A stretch of 64,000 bases of DNA from DAOMNO01 sp035443885. Its GTDB lineage: Bacteria > Planctomycetota > Phycisphaerae > Phycisphaerales > SM1A02. The DNA is taken from assembly GCA_035443885.1 (NCBI GenBank), contig DAOMNO010000004.1, positions 1 through 64,000 on the forward strand, read 5' to 3'. A program made the position numbers and the translations under genes. Below, piece after piece: positions 27,911 to 36,886 of the stretch. Numbering within the stretch: the stretch's first letter is position 1; every line of letters starts with the position of its first letter. The notes beneath the pieces are model-generated. The model had not been told where the DNA came from. It made no database searches and saw nothing but the letters and a program-made list of their open reading frames with translations.

Positions 27911-28837
27911 ATGATGCGAGAGTTCGATTTATTACAGCATGTGTACGAAGGCAGTGTGCCCAGCGATCAGCGGGTGGAGATACCGCCCGGTGACGATATG
28001 GCCATGCTTCGGCTCGGCGGCAGCCGATTGCTCGCCGCCGTTGATCAAGTCATCGATGGCAGGCATTTTCGACTGGAGTCAACGTCAATGGAGTTGATCG
28101 GTCGGAAAGCCATCACGCGCAGTTTAAGCGACATCGCGGCCATGGCCGGGCGACCGGTGGCGACGCTCGCCGCCGTCGTTCTTCCCCCCGACTTTGGATC
28201 GCACCGCGCCACGGCGCTCTTCGACGCGATGCGCGATACTGCTGCGATGTTTGACTGTCCGTTGGTCGGAGGAGACATCGCGTTTCATGCTGACGCGGCT
28301 CACCCGCTGACCTGTTCAGTTACGGTGCTTGCGGAACCGGGGCCGGGTGGGGCGGTTCGTCGCTCTGGTGCGCGCGTGGGCGACATGGTGTACGTAACGG
28401 GCTCACTTGGCGGTTCGCTCGACGCAGACGGCGGCGGAAAGCATCTCAGTTTCACCCCGCGCATCAATGAGGCGCTTGAACTGGCGGAGCGGCTTGGCGA
28501 TCGACTCCATGCAATGATCGATATCAGCGATGGATTGGGACGTGACGCATCGCACATCGCTGAACTGTCAGGCGTTCACATTCAGCTTTATGCCGATCGC
28601 ATTCCTGTTACACCTGGCGCAACGTGGCGACAAGCGCTCAGCGATGGTGAGGACTACGAACTGTGCTTCGTTGCGGCCCGCGGCGAGGTTCCGCATACGC
28701 TTGGGAAAACAAAGGTTACGCTCGTGGGTGAAATCATCGCCGCTTCAACGGACAATGACGTTCGCCCGCTTGTGGCCGTGCTGGACGGTAGTCTGGTTCT
28801 TGACGCAACTGAATTCGGCTGGCAGCACATCGCATGA
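27911..28837 (+). CDS. thiL: Thiamine-monophosphate kinase
   Basis: A 308-residue ThiL, which phosphorylates thiamine monophosphate to the diphosphate cofactor. Family marks are PPGDDMAML, the AVDQVIDGRHF segment, SLSDIAAMAGRP, LVGGDIAF, MVYVTGSLGGS, the DISDGLGRDASHI motif and DGEDYELCF near the end. Starts at 27893, 27911 and 27914 are all in frame, and 27911 fits homologues that begin just before EFDLL. The last 4 nt overlap tsaE (ATGA). Confidence 0.93.
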   Translation: MMREFDLLQHVYEGSVPSDQRVEIPPGDDMAMLRLGGSRLLAAVDQVIDGRHFRLESTSMELIGRKAITRSLSDIAAMAGRPVATLAAVVLPPDFGSHRATALFDAMRDTAAMFDCPLVGGDIAFHADAAHPLTCSVTVLAEPGPGGAVRRSGARVGDMVYVTGSLGGSLDADGGGKHLSFTPRINEALELAERLGDRLHAMIDISDGLGRDASHIAELSGVHIQLYADRIPVTPGATWRQALSDGEDYELCFVAARGEVPHTLGKTKVTLVGEIIAASTDNDVRPLVAVLDGSLVLDATEFGWQHIA

Positions 28838-29316
28838 AAATCGAGCGCATCACGCATGATCCCATGGAAACGATGCACTTTGCATCGACACTCGCTTCAT
28901 ACCTGCGAGGCGGCGATGTCATTGCACTTGATGGACCGCTTGGTGCGGGAAAGACGTGTTTTGTACGCGGGCTTGCACAAGGTCTTGGTGTCAATCCTGC
29001 GGAAGTGTCCAGCCCGACATTCATCATTTGCCACGAGTATCAAGGTCGCTCCGCGACACTTGCACATCTCGACTTGTACCGTGTTGCAGGCGAGGATGAA
29101 CTGGAGTCGATCGGCTGGGATGAATTCGTTACTTCCAAGGACACCATTCTCGCGATTGAGTGGCCAAGCCGCGCCGCGGCCGCTCTGAGTGGCCTGCCGC
29201 TTATCAACGTCAGCCTTGAACACATCGACTCAAATCGCCGGCGATTGACATTGTCAGTTGAGGGTGAAATGGCCCGCCGACTGGAGGACTTCCATGAAGC
29301 ATTCACGAATGTCTGA
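28834..29316 (+). CDS. tsaE: tRNA threonylcarbamoyladenosine biosynthesis ATPase TsaE
   Basis: A 160-residue P-loop protein. Walker A is GPLGAGKT, followed by SSPTFIICHEY and the HLDLYR motif, and the catalytic-region IEWPSRA. It works with TsaB and TsaD to make t6A37 in tRNAs; those partners are not in this window. Coupled to thiL by a 4-nt overlap, and its end overlaps yacG. Confidence 0.95.
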   Translation: MKIERITHDPMETMHFASTLASYLRGGDVIALDGPLGAGKTCFVRGLAQGLGVNPAEVSSPTFIICHEYQGRSATLAHLDLYRVAGEDELESIGWDEFVTSKDTILAIEWPSRAAAALSGLPLINVSLEHIDSNRRRLTLSVEGEMARRLEDFHEAFTNV

Positions 29317-29488
29317 ATCAGAATCTCCCCGGCCATGCCCGATTTGCAGCCGCGAAGTGGATGCACAGTCGTCCGTGCTGCCTTTTTGTTCAGAGCGTTG
29401 CAGGCTTGTTGATCTTGGAAAGTGGTTCACCGGCTCGTATTCGATCAGCCGACCGCTTGAACCAGAAGATGAAGACGAGCCGCTGTAA
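29294..29488 (+). CDS. yacG: DNA gyrase inhibitor YacG
   Basis: A 64-residue zinc-binding protein. The four-Cys site is CPIC...FCSERC, followed by LVDLGKWF and YSI, all diagnostic of YacG, then an acidic tail. In Escherichia coli it binds GyrB. GGAGG at 29283-29287 supports the ATG at 29294, which lies within the end of tsaE in another frame. It is convergent with the Fur-family gene across 37 nt. Confidence 0.92.
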   Translation: MKHSRMSESESPRPCPICSREVDAQSSVLPFCSERCRLVDLGKWFTGSYSISRPLEPEDEDEPL

Positions 29489-29525
29489 CGCAACATGAGA
29501 TGGCTCGATCTGAACGAGTTCAGAT

Positions 29526-30059
29526 TCAGTTTCGATCATCGCCTTGTTCGTTTTCAATCTGTTGGCGGCCTTCGGGGCTGAGTGCGTAGATTTGGAAGCG
29601 ATGGCCGACGGCTTCCCAGCCGAACTCCTTGCAAATCCGGTCTCGCAGGGAAACCAACTCGTTATTCGTGAATTCCATGTGCTGGCCGGTCTTCATGCAC
29701 ACGATGTAGTCTCGCGGCTGCTTGCCGTAGATAAGCTGGTAATGGGCCTGCTTGGAGTCGAAAAGGGCCTGGGTGATGATGCCTGCGTCCTGCAGGAGCT
29801 TGACCGTTCGGTAGAGCGTAGCCTTGGAGACGCGGTAGCCGTTCTGCCGCATTTCGAGCATCAGTTCTTCAACTTCAAAGACCCCGTCTCGCTCAATAAT
29901 GGCGTTGAGGATATCAGCTCGTTCCGGGGTGTACTTGAGGTTCTGAGATTTGAGAAAACGTCGAAACACCGCACAGAGCGGAGCCATGGCGGTGAAAGGG
30001 GAGTCGCTCGAAGGTGCGGCGCCGGGCACTGCACGAGGCGGGATCGGCCGAAGGTCCAT
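29526..30059 (-). CDS. Fur-family transcriptional regulator
   Basis: A 177-residue regulator. The winged HTH is in YTPERADILNAI to YRVSKATLYRTVKLLQDAGI, followed by the dimerisation domain (AHYQLIYGKQPRDYIVCMKTGQ). The usual structural-zinc CxxC pair is absent: the position reads CMKTG, with only one Cys. The metal sensed therefore cannot be assigned. An alternative ATG at 29987 would remove a 24-residue Pro-rich extension. Divergent from the glycosyltransferase gene across 174 nt. Confidence 0.87.
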   Translation of the reverse strand: MDLRPIPPRAVPGAAPSSDSPFTAMAPLCAVFRRFLKSQNLKYTPERADILNAIIERDGVFEVEELMLEMRQNGYRVSKATLYRTVKLLQDAGIITQALFDSKQAHYQLIYGKQPRDYIVCMKTGQHMEFTNNELVSLRDRICKEFGWEAVGHRFQIYALSPEGRQQIENEQGDDRN

Positions 30060-30233
30060 GTGCGCAGTGTAGCCGCCAAATCAGGTTTTCGGCAGAATCG
30101 AGTGTGTGGAACCGACTTGGGATTGAAGCTGCGGATAGACTGCGCCTATTCTTGGGCTTTTCGCGCGGCGTGTCGCCGTGAGCCGCTGCGGATACGGGTT
30201 GATGGTTTTCTCCATGAGAGGCAAGGCGTCGCG

Positions 30234-31754
30234 ATGCACGTGCTGATGCTCGGTTGGGAATTTCCACCATTCATTACCGGTGGATTGGGAACGGCATGCT
30301 TTGGCCTCACGAAGGCGATGGATCGACGTGGCATGCGCGTAACCTTTGTGGTGCCCAAGAGCGTTCGGGGCGAGTGTGCAGAGCACGTAACGCTGCTCAG
30401 CCCTGATTCATATGTGCCGCCGGTTAGCAACGGCGAATCAGACCTCGCTTCCGGGATGGATGCGAATCCAGCGGCAGGTGCCGTTCGATGGATTACCATT
30501 CCCAAGGGCAAATCCGAAGCGGTGCGTGGTCATACTCCCGCGTTGACAGAAGGTGAGCGAAAATTCAGCCAGGTGCAGTTTGTTCAAGTGCCTGCCGGCT
30601 TCTCGAACCCCTATACCCCAGCCGGTGATGAGGTTGGTCACTGGAGTATGACCGAGAGCAAGCCGGGCGCTTCTGCTGCACATCATGGTTCCGAAGCAGT
30701 GGCTTCGTCGCAAGCACTGCAAGCAAGCAGTTCCGGCGGGCAGCCCGCTGGCCCACACACTGGCGGCAGTGCACATCAAGGTGGACACGGTGGCATTGTC
30801 GGCGTCGATTACTCAGGCGACATCGTGTCGCAGGCTGAGCGATATGCGCATTTCTGCCTTGCTGCGACGCGCCATATCAAGTTCGACATGATCCATGCGC
30901 ATGACTGGATGACGTATCCCGCGGGTCTTCTGATCGCTCGCGCGTCAGGGAAGCCGCTCGTTGCGCATATTCACTCCACGGAGTTCGATCGTTCAGGGGA
31001 ACACGTCAACCAGCGAATCTACGACATTGAGCGGCGCGGGATGCACGGCGCGATGCGCGTCATCGCGGTCAGCCAGCTCACAAAGAATCTGGTCGTGCGT
31101 CGTTACGGCGTGCCTGAACAGCGCGTCGAAGTTGTGTACAACGGTGTCGATCTCGAACCAGGGCAGGTTGGCATTGCAGGCATTGAATCGCGCGACAAGA
31201 TCGTGCTTTACTTTGGCCGTATCACGTATCAGAAGGGGCCGGAGTATTTCATTCAGGCTGCCAAGCGCGTGCTGGAAGTCATGCCCGACGTGAAGTTCGT
31301 CGTCGCCGGTTCCGGGGATCAAGCCAAGAACATGATTGAAATGGCCGCAAATCTCGGCATTGGCCACAAGGTGCTGTTCACCGGCTTTCTTCGGGGCAAC
31401 GATATCAAGAAAGTGTTCAGCCTTGCAGACCTGTATGTCATGCCGTCGGTTTCGGAGCCGTTCGGCATTGCTCCGCTGGAAGCGATGAGCCACAACGTCC
31501 CTGCGCTCATCAGCCGATCGTCCGGTGTGAGTGAAGTACTTTCGCATGTACTGAAAGTCGACTTCTGGGACATCGATGACATGGCGAACAAAATCATCGC
31601 CGTGTTGAAGTATCCGCCATTGAGTCAGACGCTCAAGGAGCATGGGGCGTTTGAGGTTCGGCGGTTGACGTGGGATGGCGCTGCGGAGCGATGTGAGCAG
31701 GTGTATCACGCGGTGATGCGTGAGATGACAGCGCACGCGGTTGTTCCAGCCTGA
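30234..31754 (+). CDS. Glycogen-synthase-like glycosyltransferase
   Basis: A 506-residue GT-B enzyme. The N-terminal acceptor domain starts MLGWEFPPFITGGLGTACFGL, seen in part as WEFPPFITGGLG, the nucleotide-sugar loop of starch/glycogen synthase relatives. The C-terminal domain has VLYFGRITYQKGPEYFI, VVAGSGDQ and the SVSEPFGIAPLEAM donor-site motif with its two Glu residues. Between about residues 140 and 195 there is a low-complexity Ser/Gly/His-rich insertion. The product (glycogen, trehalose or another glucan) cannot be decided. Confidence 0.88.
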   Translation: MHVLMLGWEFPPFITGGLGTACFGLTKAMDRRGMRVTFVVPKSVRGECAEHVTLLSPDSYVPPVSNGESDLASGMDANPAAGAVRWITIPKGKSEAVRGHTPALTEGERKFSQVQFVQVPAGFSNPYTPAGDEVGHWSMTESKPGASAAHHGSEAVASSQALQASSSGGQPAGPHTGGSAHQGGHGGIVGVDYSGDIVSQAERYAHFCLAATRHIKFDMIHAHDWMTYPAGLLIARASGKPLVAHIHSTEFDRSGEHVNQRIYDIERRGMHGAMRVIAVSQLTKNLVVRRYGVPEQRVEVVYNGVDLEPGQVGIAGIESRDKIVLYFGRITYQKGPEYFIQAAKRVLEVMPDVKFVVAGSGDQAKNMIEMAANLGIGHKVLFTGFLRGNDIKKVFSLADLYVMPSVSEPFGIAPLEAMSHNVPALISRSSGVSEVLSHVLKVDFWDIDDMANKIIAVLKYPPLSQTLKEHGAFEVRRLTWDGAAERCEQVYHAVMREMTAHAVVPA

Positions 31755-31762
31755 GCCGATCG

Positions 31763-33190
31763 CTAGAGGAGCGGCGAAAGCAGTGATGAGGCGGCATCTG
31801 TATAGCGTTTGCACACGCTACGGTTGCGCCACCATTCGGGGTCAAGCAATTCGGCGCGGCCGATGAACTCCGCTTGAATCTCATAGAGGCGAGCCGTGAT
31901 CTCCACGCCGTAGAGCAGCAGGCCAAGTTCGAAATTGAGCACTAGACTGCGGATATCCATATTCGCGGAACCGATGAAAGCAAGGCATTCATCGACGGTC
32001 ATTGTCTTCGCGTGCAGCAGCGCGCCGGGGTATCGCGAGATTGTTACGCCGCTCTCAATAAGTTTGTCAAAGTACGAGCGACCCGCTGCTGTAACGATGG
32101 CGTAGTCGCTGCGTTTGGACACCACGACATGCACCTTGACGCCTCGGCCAGCAGCCATGGAAAGCGCGAGCATCATTGGCTCATCGGGAATGAAGTAAGG
32201 CGTCGTGAGCACCAGTCGCTCTCGGGCTGTATTGATCGCAGCAAGCACAATCTGGCGGAATCGCTGCGTCTCGTCGTCTGGTCCGGTTGGAACGACCTGT
32301 GCACAGATGTCACCGACGGCAGACTGCTCCGGAAAGAGTTCCGCGCGGTCAATTTCCGCATCGGTGTCAAACATCCAGTCCTCTGCGAAGACCACCTGAA
32401 ACTGCGAAACCGCCGGGCCGGTGATGCGCACGCTGAGATCGATTGCGGGAAGGTCTTTCGACACGAAATCAGGATCAATCAGATTATGGCTGCCCGTAAA
32501 GGCGCAGCGGCCATCAACAACGATCAGTTTGCGATGGTTACGCAGGTCAAGCCTCGCGAGGCCGCGCCGAAAGAATGAAGCAGGCAGCGCTGGATGCACT
32601 TCCGCTCCAGCTTGTTGCAGCGCATAGGCCAAGCCGCCTCGCTTGAAGAACGCACGTGAACCGGCTGCGTCCGCCAGCACCCGACAGGCAACGCCTCTTT
32701 GGGCAGCGTGCATCAGTGCTTGAGCAATGCGATGGCCTGTTTGATCCGGTTCAAAGATGTAGTAAAGAACGTGCACATGCTGCTGAGCGCGGTCGATCTC
32801 GCGTACCACCGCGTCCACAAAGTCATCATGGCCGAGAAGCATGTCAATGGCGTTTCCATCGGTCAACGGCATGCCGAGCACACGCTCGATCTGACGAATG
32901 ATTGGGTCAAGCCGATCCTGTTCCTGAAGCGTAAGGTCTTCGGGCAGACGATGATCGGGCAGATTGGGGCGAGTACGGCGAATGATGTTGCGATGCAGTC
33001 GGCGTCTCGTGCGACCGAGTACATGCGTACCGATGAGCACATACAGAATCGTCCCAAGAATCGGCAACAGAAAGATCGCAGCGAGCCAGGCAAGGGCAGT
33101 CGCAGGCGGCAAGCGGCGCCGCAGAACCACGACGATCATCATCAATCTGATGATCCATCGGACGATGTTGAGCCAGAGGAGCCAGTCCAT
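31763..33190 (-). CDS. cls: Cardiolipin synthase
   Basis: A 475-residue phospholipase-D-superfamily enzyme that joins two phosphatidylglycerols. Two N-terminal membrane helices lie at about 5-25 and 35-57. Both catalytic HKD motifs are intact: NHRKLIVVDG...GSHN and LHAKTMTVD...GSAN. A GTG at 33229 is an alternative start. It is convergent with the glycosyltransferase (8-nt gap) and divergent from the DUF1444 gene. Confidence 0.93.
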   Translation of the reverse strand: MDWLLWLNIVRWIIRLMMIVVVLRRRLPPATALAWLAAIFLLPILGTILYVLIGTHVLGRTRRRLHRNIIRRTRPNLPDHRLPEDLTLQEQDRLDPIIRQIERVLGMPLTDGNAIDMLLGHDDFVDAVVREIDRAQQHVHVLYYIFEPDQTGHRIAQALMHAAQRGVACRVLADAAGSRAFFKRGGLAYALQQAGAEVHPALPASFFRRGLARLDLRNHRKLIVVDGRCAFTGSHNLIDPDFVSKDLPAIDLSVRITGPAVSQFQVVFAEDWMFDTDAEIDRAELFPEQSAVGDICAQVVPTGPDDETQRFRQIVLAAINTARERLVLTTPYFIPDEPMMLALSMAAGRGVKVHVVVSKRSDYAIVTAAGRSYFDKLIESGVTISRYPGALLHAKTMTVDECLAFIGSANMDIRSLVLNFELGLLLYGVEITARLYEIQAEFIGRAELLDPEWWRNRSVCKRYTDAASSLLSPLL

Positions 33191-33372
33191 GAGGGAGTCT
33201 TGGAACCGCCAAAGAACAGTATGCACCAAGAATCATCGGTCCGTAGCGCACGAACGTCCGACCGACCGGACTTCGGACAGAGTGGAAAGCCAGCGGAACT
33301 CTACCACCAGATGCAAGGTCTTGTCGGTCTGATTCTTAGCGCCGGCAGTCGCCTGTGTGGCGCGGCTTGGCC

Positions 33373-34239
33373 ATGTCGGAGGAAACTTTTTCGCCACCGC
33401 GAGAGCTTTTTCGTCGTATGGACTGGCAGAGAGAGCCAGCCATGAAGTGGAACCATGCAGACGCTGAGCGATTTGGAACCGAGTTGGTTAACTTCGCGCG
33501 TCAGCTCTTTCCAACGGTTGATTTTGAGTTCTCGCGCCCGCTTGATCTCGTCGTCAATGGTCGCCGCTTCAGGGCCGAAGACATCTTCCGCATGGTGCAG
33601 GGAGAACCGGCCAGGCGCGAGGAAATCTTCGAATCGCACCTTCGGCTCTTTGTGGGTTTCAGTCTTCAGCAAGGCTCGCTTCTGCCTTGGACGACCGCGA
33701 AGGATCGACTTATGCCTCGCATACGTATGGAGGAGCAGGTTGCTCGGCCGGACGGGCATCGCTTGGCATGTTTGCCGTTCGTCAACGACACGGTCATCAG
33801 TTACGAGGTTTTCGCCAAGAGAATGAGAACGCCGGTGACGATTGACGATGTGAAACGCTGGGGCATCTCGATTGAGCAGGTCGATCTCCATGCCCGCGAT
33901 AATCTTGCGAGGTTCAAGCCGGAAGTCGATGTGGAGTTTATCGATTCGCCGGATGGAGGCAGGTTGGCGGTGCTTTCAGGCAAGGATGGCTACGACGCAG
34001 CGAGGCTGTTGTTGGATTCACTGTACGAGGAGCTGTGCTCCGAGTTGCGCGGCTCGTTCTACGTCGCGATTCCTTCACGAGATCATTTCTTTGCGTTTAC
34101 CATGCGGCCGCTTGGTTTCGTCGATCGCATGATTCGGCGTTTCGCGGCATTGGGCCAGTCAAGCGCTAACCCCATCTGTTACAGGCTATTTATTGTTACC
34201 CGCGACGGGGTGGCAGGGACTCTTGGCAGGATGGCCTGA
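33373..34239 (+). CDS. DUF1444 (YtpQ-like) protein
   Basis: A 288-residue soluble protein matching the DUF1444/YtpQ family by its order of motifs: FEFSRPLDLVVNGRRF, a middle LMPRIR segment with ARPDGHRLACLPFVNDTVISY, and the C-terminal FYVAIPSRDHFFAF. The biochemical role of the family is unknown. The start was set at the ATG at 33373; an upstream start at 33355 adds six residues. No partner gene is evident. Confidence 0.75.
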   Translation: MSEETFSPPRELFRRMDWQREPAMKWNHADAERFGTELVNFARQLFPTVDFEFSRPLDLVVNGRRFRAEDIFRMVQGEPARREEIFESHLRLFVGFSLQQGSLLPWTTAKDRLMPRIRMEEQVARPDGHRLACLPFVNDTVISYEVFAKRMRTPVTIDDVKRWGISIEQVDLHARDNLARFKPEVDVEFIDSPDGGRLAVLSGKDGYDAARLLLDSLYEELCSELRGSFYVAIPSRDHFFAFTMRPLGFVDRMIRRFAALGQSSANPICYRLFIVTRDGVAGTLGRMA

Positions 34240-34416
34240 TGGGGCGGGACGCGAGCGGACCTGAGGGGATTGGGCAAAGATTAAAAAACTTCTCCAACCC
34301 GTGAAAGAAGCGGCGGTGTGCTGTCAATACGGAGCAGCGGGTGCGTCTGCCCCTCTTTGAGAGGGCTGCGCGCCAGGATTGTCATGCTCGGCCCAGCCAA
34401 CCAAGGAGAAGATCAC

Positions 34417-36441
34417 ATGGCGTTTTCGAAGGTAATTCACTACATGGCGGCTTCGATTGCAGCAGCTCTGCTGGCGGGACTCGCATCTGCCAGCGTGGGT
34501 ACGGCATTCACCTATCAAGGGCAACTCAAGCAGGGCGGCACCGCGTTTGACGGGGCTGTGGACATGAAGTTCAGGCTGTACAGCAGCGCAGTAGGTGACA
34601 ACCAGGTTGGCTCTGAACTGGTAGCCCCTGGCGTGAATGTTTCAGAAGGGGTCTTTACGATCGACCTCAACTTCGGCAATGTGTTTGTCGGCGAAGCGCG
34701 GTGGCTTGAGATCGAAGTCGATGGCGTGACGCTGTCGCCTCGCCAGCCTTTGATGCCGACGCCTTACGCGCTCTTTGCCCTCAACGGAAACGAAGGACCG
34801 GCGGGACCAGAAGGGCCTCAGGGTCCGGCAGGCTCCCAAGGTGAAGCGGGGCCTGCCGGCCCGCAGGGGCCGCAAGGCCCGACTGGTCCAGAAGGTCCGC
34901 AGGGGCCGCAAGGCATCCAAGGCCCGGCTGGACCGCAAGGTCCTCAGGGGATTCAGGGCATTCAAGGGCCAGTAGGTCCGCAAGGCCCGATGGGGGATTC
35001 GGTCTGGCAGATTGAGGATACGTACATCAGCTACGTTGATGGCGTGGTCGCGATTGGCACCAATGACCCGGACTTCTTCAGCCGACTCCACGTTGTTTCC
35101 CCGCTCACGAATCTAGGAGCCAGTGCGATTCGAGGTGAACTGACTGGAACTGTTGGCACGACGAGCGCGGTCATGGGTATCAACCCATCAAACTCTGGCT
35201 ACGGTGTGATGGGGCATGCCACGAACACGAACGGTCAAAACATCGGCGGCAACTTCATCTCAGAAGGCAGTCTTGGTCGCGGTGTTGAGGGGCGAGCGCA
35301 ATCTTCGTTCGGCGTGACGTATGGCGGATTCTTCATCAGTGAAAGCAATAGCGGCACTGGTGTCTTTGGAGCGTCGAATGGCATAAGCGGCACGACCTAC
35401 GGTGGGCAGTTCCGTTCGTCCAGCCCGAATGGCTATGGCATTTCAGCCATCAATATTGCTGAGAGCGGCAACGCCGTCGCGGGTCAGTTCATCACATCAA
35501 GCAACACCGGTACCGCGGTTTCAGGCTGGGCAACCTCAACGGCATCAGGTCCGACGTATGGCGGTGTGTTTGTTACCGACTCAGCGTTTGGTTCTGGTGT
35601 TGTCGGCCAATCATTCGCAACAACCGGCTCAGGAATTGGCGGCGCGTTTTCATCCAACGCTACTGGTGGCCGAGCGGTCTGGGGCAGTGCCTCATCAACC
35701 ACAGGTTCGAACTTCGGTGGGTGGTTTGTTTCACAAAGCCTAAGCGGAACTGGCGTGCGTGGTATCGCAGCATCGACAGGGGCGGGAATCACCTACGGGG
35801 GACACTTCAGCAGCGATAGCTCCCAGGGGCGAGCGGTTTACGCTCAAGCCAACTCGGACACTGGGCAGACATTTGCCGTCTATGCAACCTCGGCCAGCCC
35901 GAGCGGTTTCGGCGTGTACGTTACGGCACCGGAAGGCAGCCGCAACTACTTCGAACGAAACGTTGGTATTGGCACGCTTTGGCCAGGCCCATTCCATCTC
36001 GCGGTTAACGGCGACGCAGCGAAGCCCGGTGGCGGCGAGTGGTCGGTCTTCTCGGATGCACGCCTCAAGCGCGACATCATGCCGCTCAACGGCGCACTGG
36101 ATCGATTGCTTTCCCTCAACGGCTACACATTCAGCTATACCGAGGATGCCGTCAAGAACAATCTGGCTCTGCCCGGCACACAGATCGGCCTTCTGGCGCA
36201 GGAAGTGAGCGCGGTGTTCCCCGATTGGGTTGAAGAAGATTCGAATGGTTACCTCTACGTTACCCCTCGTGGCACGACCGCCATCATGGTCGAAGCTTTG
36301 CGTGAACTGCGGGAGGAAAAGGATGCCGAGATCGCTGCACTTCGTGAGGAGAAGCAGCGGATGCTTGATGAACTCACTGCCCGCATTGAACGGCTGGAAT
36401 CGCTGTTGATGCAGCGTGCCATGAAAGGAGATGCGCAGTGA
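34417..36441 (+). CDS. Exported collagen-like protein with S74 chaperone domain
   Basis: A 674-residue surface or secreted protein. Signal peptide at 1-26. A conserved N-terminal domain (FTYQGQLKQGG to PRQPLMPTPYAL) comes next, shared with the protein at 44123. Residues 127-192 are 22 uninterrupted Gly-X-Y triplets. A long region of about 15-residue Gly/Ser/Thr repeats follows (240-520). At 546-551 SDARLK opens a peptidase-S74-type intramolecular chaperone domain, whose Ser starts autocleavage in phage tail spikes, followed by GLLAQEV. It ends in a coiled coil. AAGGAGAA supports the start, and its end overlaps the next gene by 4 nt (GTGA). Confidence 0.85.
   Translation: MAFSKVIHYMAASIAAALLAGLASASVGTAFTYQGQLKQGGTAFDGAVDMKFRLYSSAVGDNQVGSELVAPGVNVSEGVFTIDLNFGNVFVGEARWLEIEVDGVTLSPRQPLMPTPYALFALNGNEGPAGPEGPQGPAGSQGEAGPAGPQGPQGPTGPEGPQGPQGIQGPAGPQGPQGIQGIQGPVGPQGPMGDSVWQIEDTYISYVDGVVAIGTNDPDFFSRLHVVSPLTNLGASAIRGELTGTVGTTSAVMGINPSNSGYGVMGHATNTNGQNIGGNFISEGSLGRGVEGRAQSSFGVTYGGFFISESNSGTGVFGASNGISGTTYGGQFRSSSPNGYGISAINIAESGNAVAGQFITSSNTGTAVSGWATSTASGPTYGGVFVTDSAFGSGVVGQSFATTGSGIGGAFSSNATGGRAVWGSASSTTGSNFGGWFVSQSLSGTGVRGIAASTGAGITYGGHFSSDSSQGRAVYAQANSDTGQTFAVYATSASPSGFGVYVTAPEGSRNYFERNVGIGTLWPGPFHLAVNGDAAKPGGGEWSVFSDARLKRDIMPLNGALDRLLSLNGYTFSYTEDAVKNNLALPGTQIGLLAQEVSAVFPDWVEEDSNGYLYVTPRGTTAIMVEALRELREEKDAEIAALREEKQRMLDELTARIERLESLLMQRAMKGDAQ
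34795..34992 (+). repeat. Collagen Gly-X-Y coding repeats
   Basis: Twenty-two 9-nt units encoding mostly GPQ, GPA and GIQ. This is a coding tandem repeat, predicted to form a triple helix and so a trimer. Confidence 0.95.
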
Positions 36442-36878
36442 TTCGCAGAGCATTGATTCTGACGGGATTGGCTACGTCTCTCGTATGCAGCGCTGCGGCT
36501 GTGCTGGCGGATGGATCCGCCAAGAGTGGTGCAGCGAATTACGACTTGAGTTGGCACACGATTGATGGCGGCGGCGGAACATCAGTTGGCGGCGGTTTTG
36601 CAGTCTCCGGCACGATCGGCCAACCCGATGCGGGCGTGATGGCGGGTGGCGGGTTTCAACTGACTGGCGGCTTCTGGGCCGGCGCAGGTTCGGTTGTTCA
36701 GCCACCGGTGTGCCTGGGTGATCTCAACAACAGCGGCGCTGTGGACGTGCAGGATCTGCTCATTCTGCTCGGCGCATGGGGGCCATGTCCGGGCTGCCCC
36801 GCGGACCTCAACAACAGCGGCGCTGTTGACGTGCAGGATTTGCTGATTCTCCTCGGCGCGTGGGGTGCGTGCCCATAA
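36438..36878 (+). CDS. Small exported dockerin-repeat protein, copy 1
   Basis: A 146-residue protein with a signal peptide (about 1-24). A Gly-rich beta domain follows (WHTIDGGGGTS, SGTIGQPDAG, GGFW), a combination common in planctomycete secreted proteins. The end has two 24-residue dockerin-like calcium-binding repeats separated by GCPA. It uses a GTG start overlapping the stop of the collagen-like gene, so they are translated together. A paralogue with the same design lies at 47813. Confidence 0.85.
   Translation: MIRRALILTGLATSLVCSAAAVLADGSAKSGAANYDLSWHTIDGGGGTSVGGGFAVSGTIGQPDAGVMAGGGFQLTGGFWAGAGSVVQPPVCLGDLNNSGAVDVQDLLILLGAWGPCPGCPADLNNSGAVDVQDLLILLGAWGACP
36720..36875 (+). repeat. Two 72-nt dockerin-like repeats
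   Basis: Repeats at 36720-36791 and 36804-36875 encode DLNNSGAVDVQDLLILLGAW plus GPCP or GACP. They are almost identical in DNA and closely match those at 48062-48217. Confidence 0.92.
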
Positions 36879-36886
36879 CGTGCTGA

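Noticed and set aside
29544..30233. 230-residue extension ahead of the glycosyltransferase
   Set aside because: It runs antisense to the Fur-family gene; the enzyme fold begins at the ATG at 30234.
34795..34992. Short regular repeats considered as a CRISPR array
   Set aside because: The 9-nt period is in frame and codes Gly-X-Y; there are no spacers.
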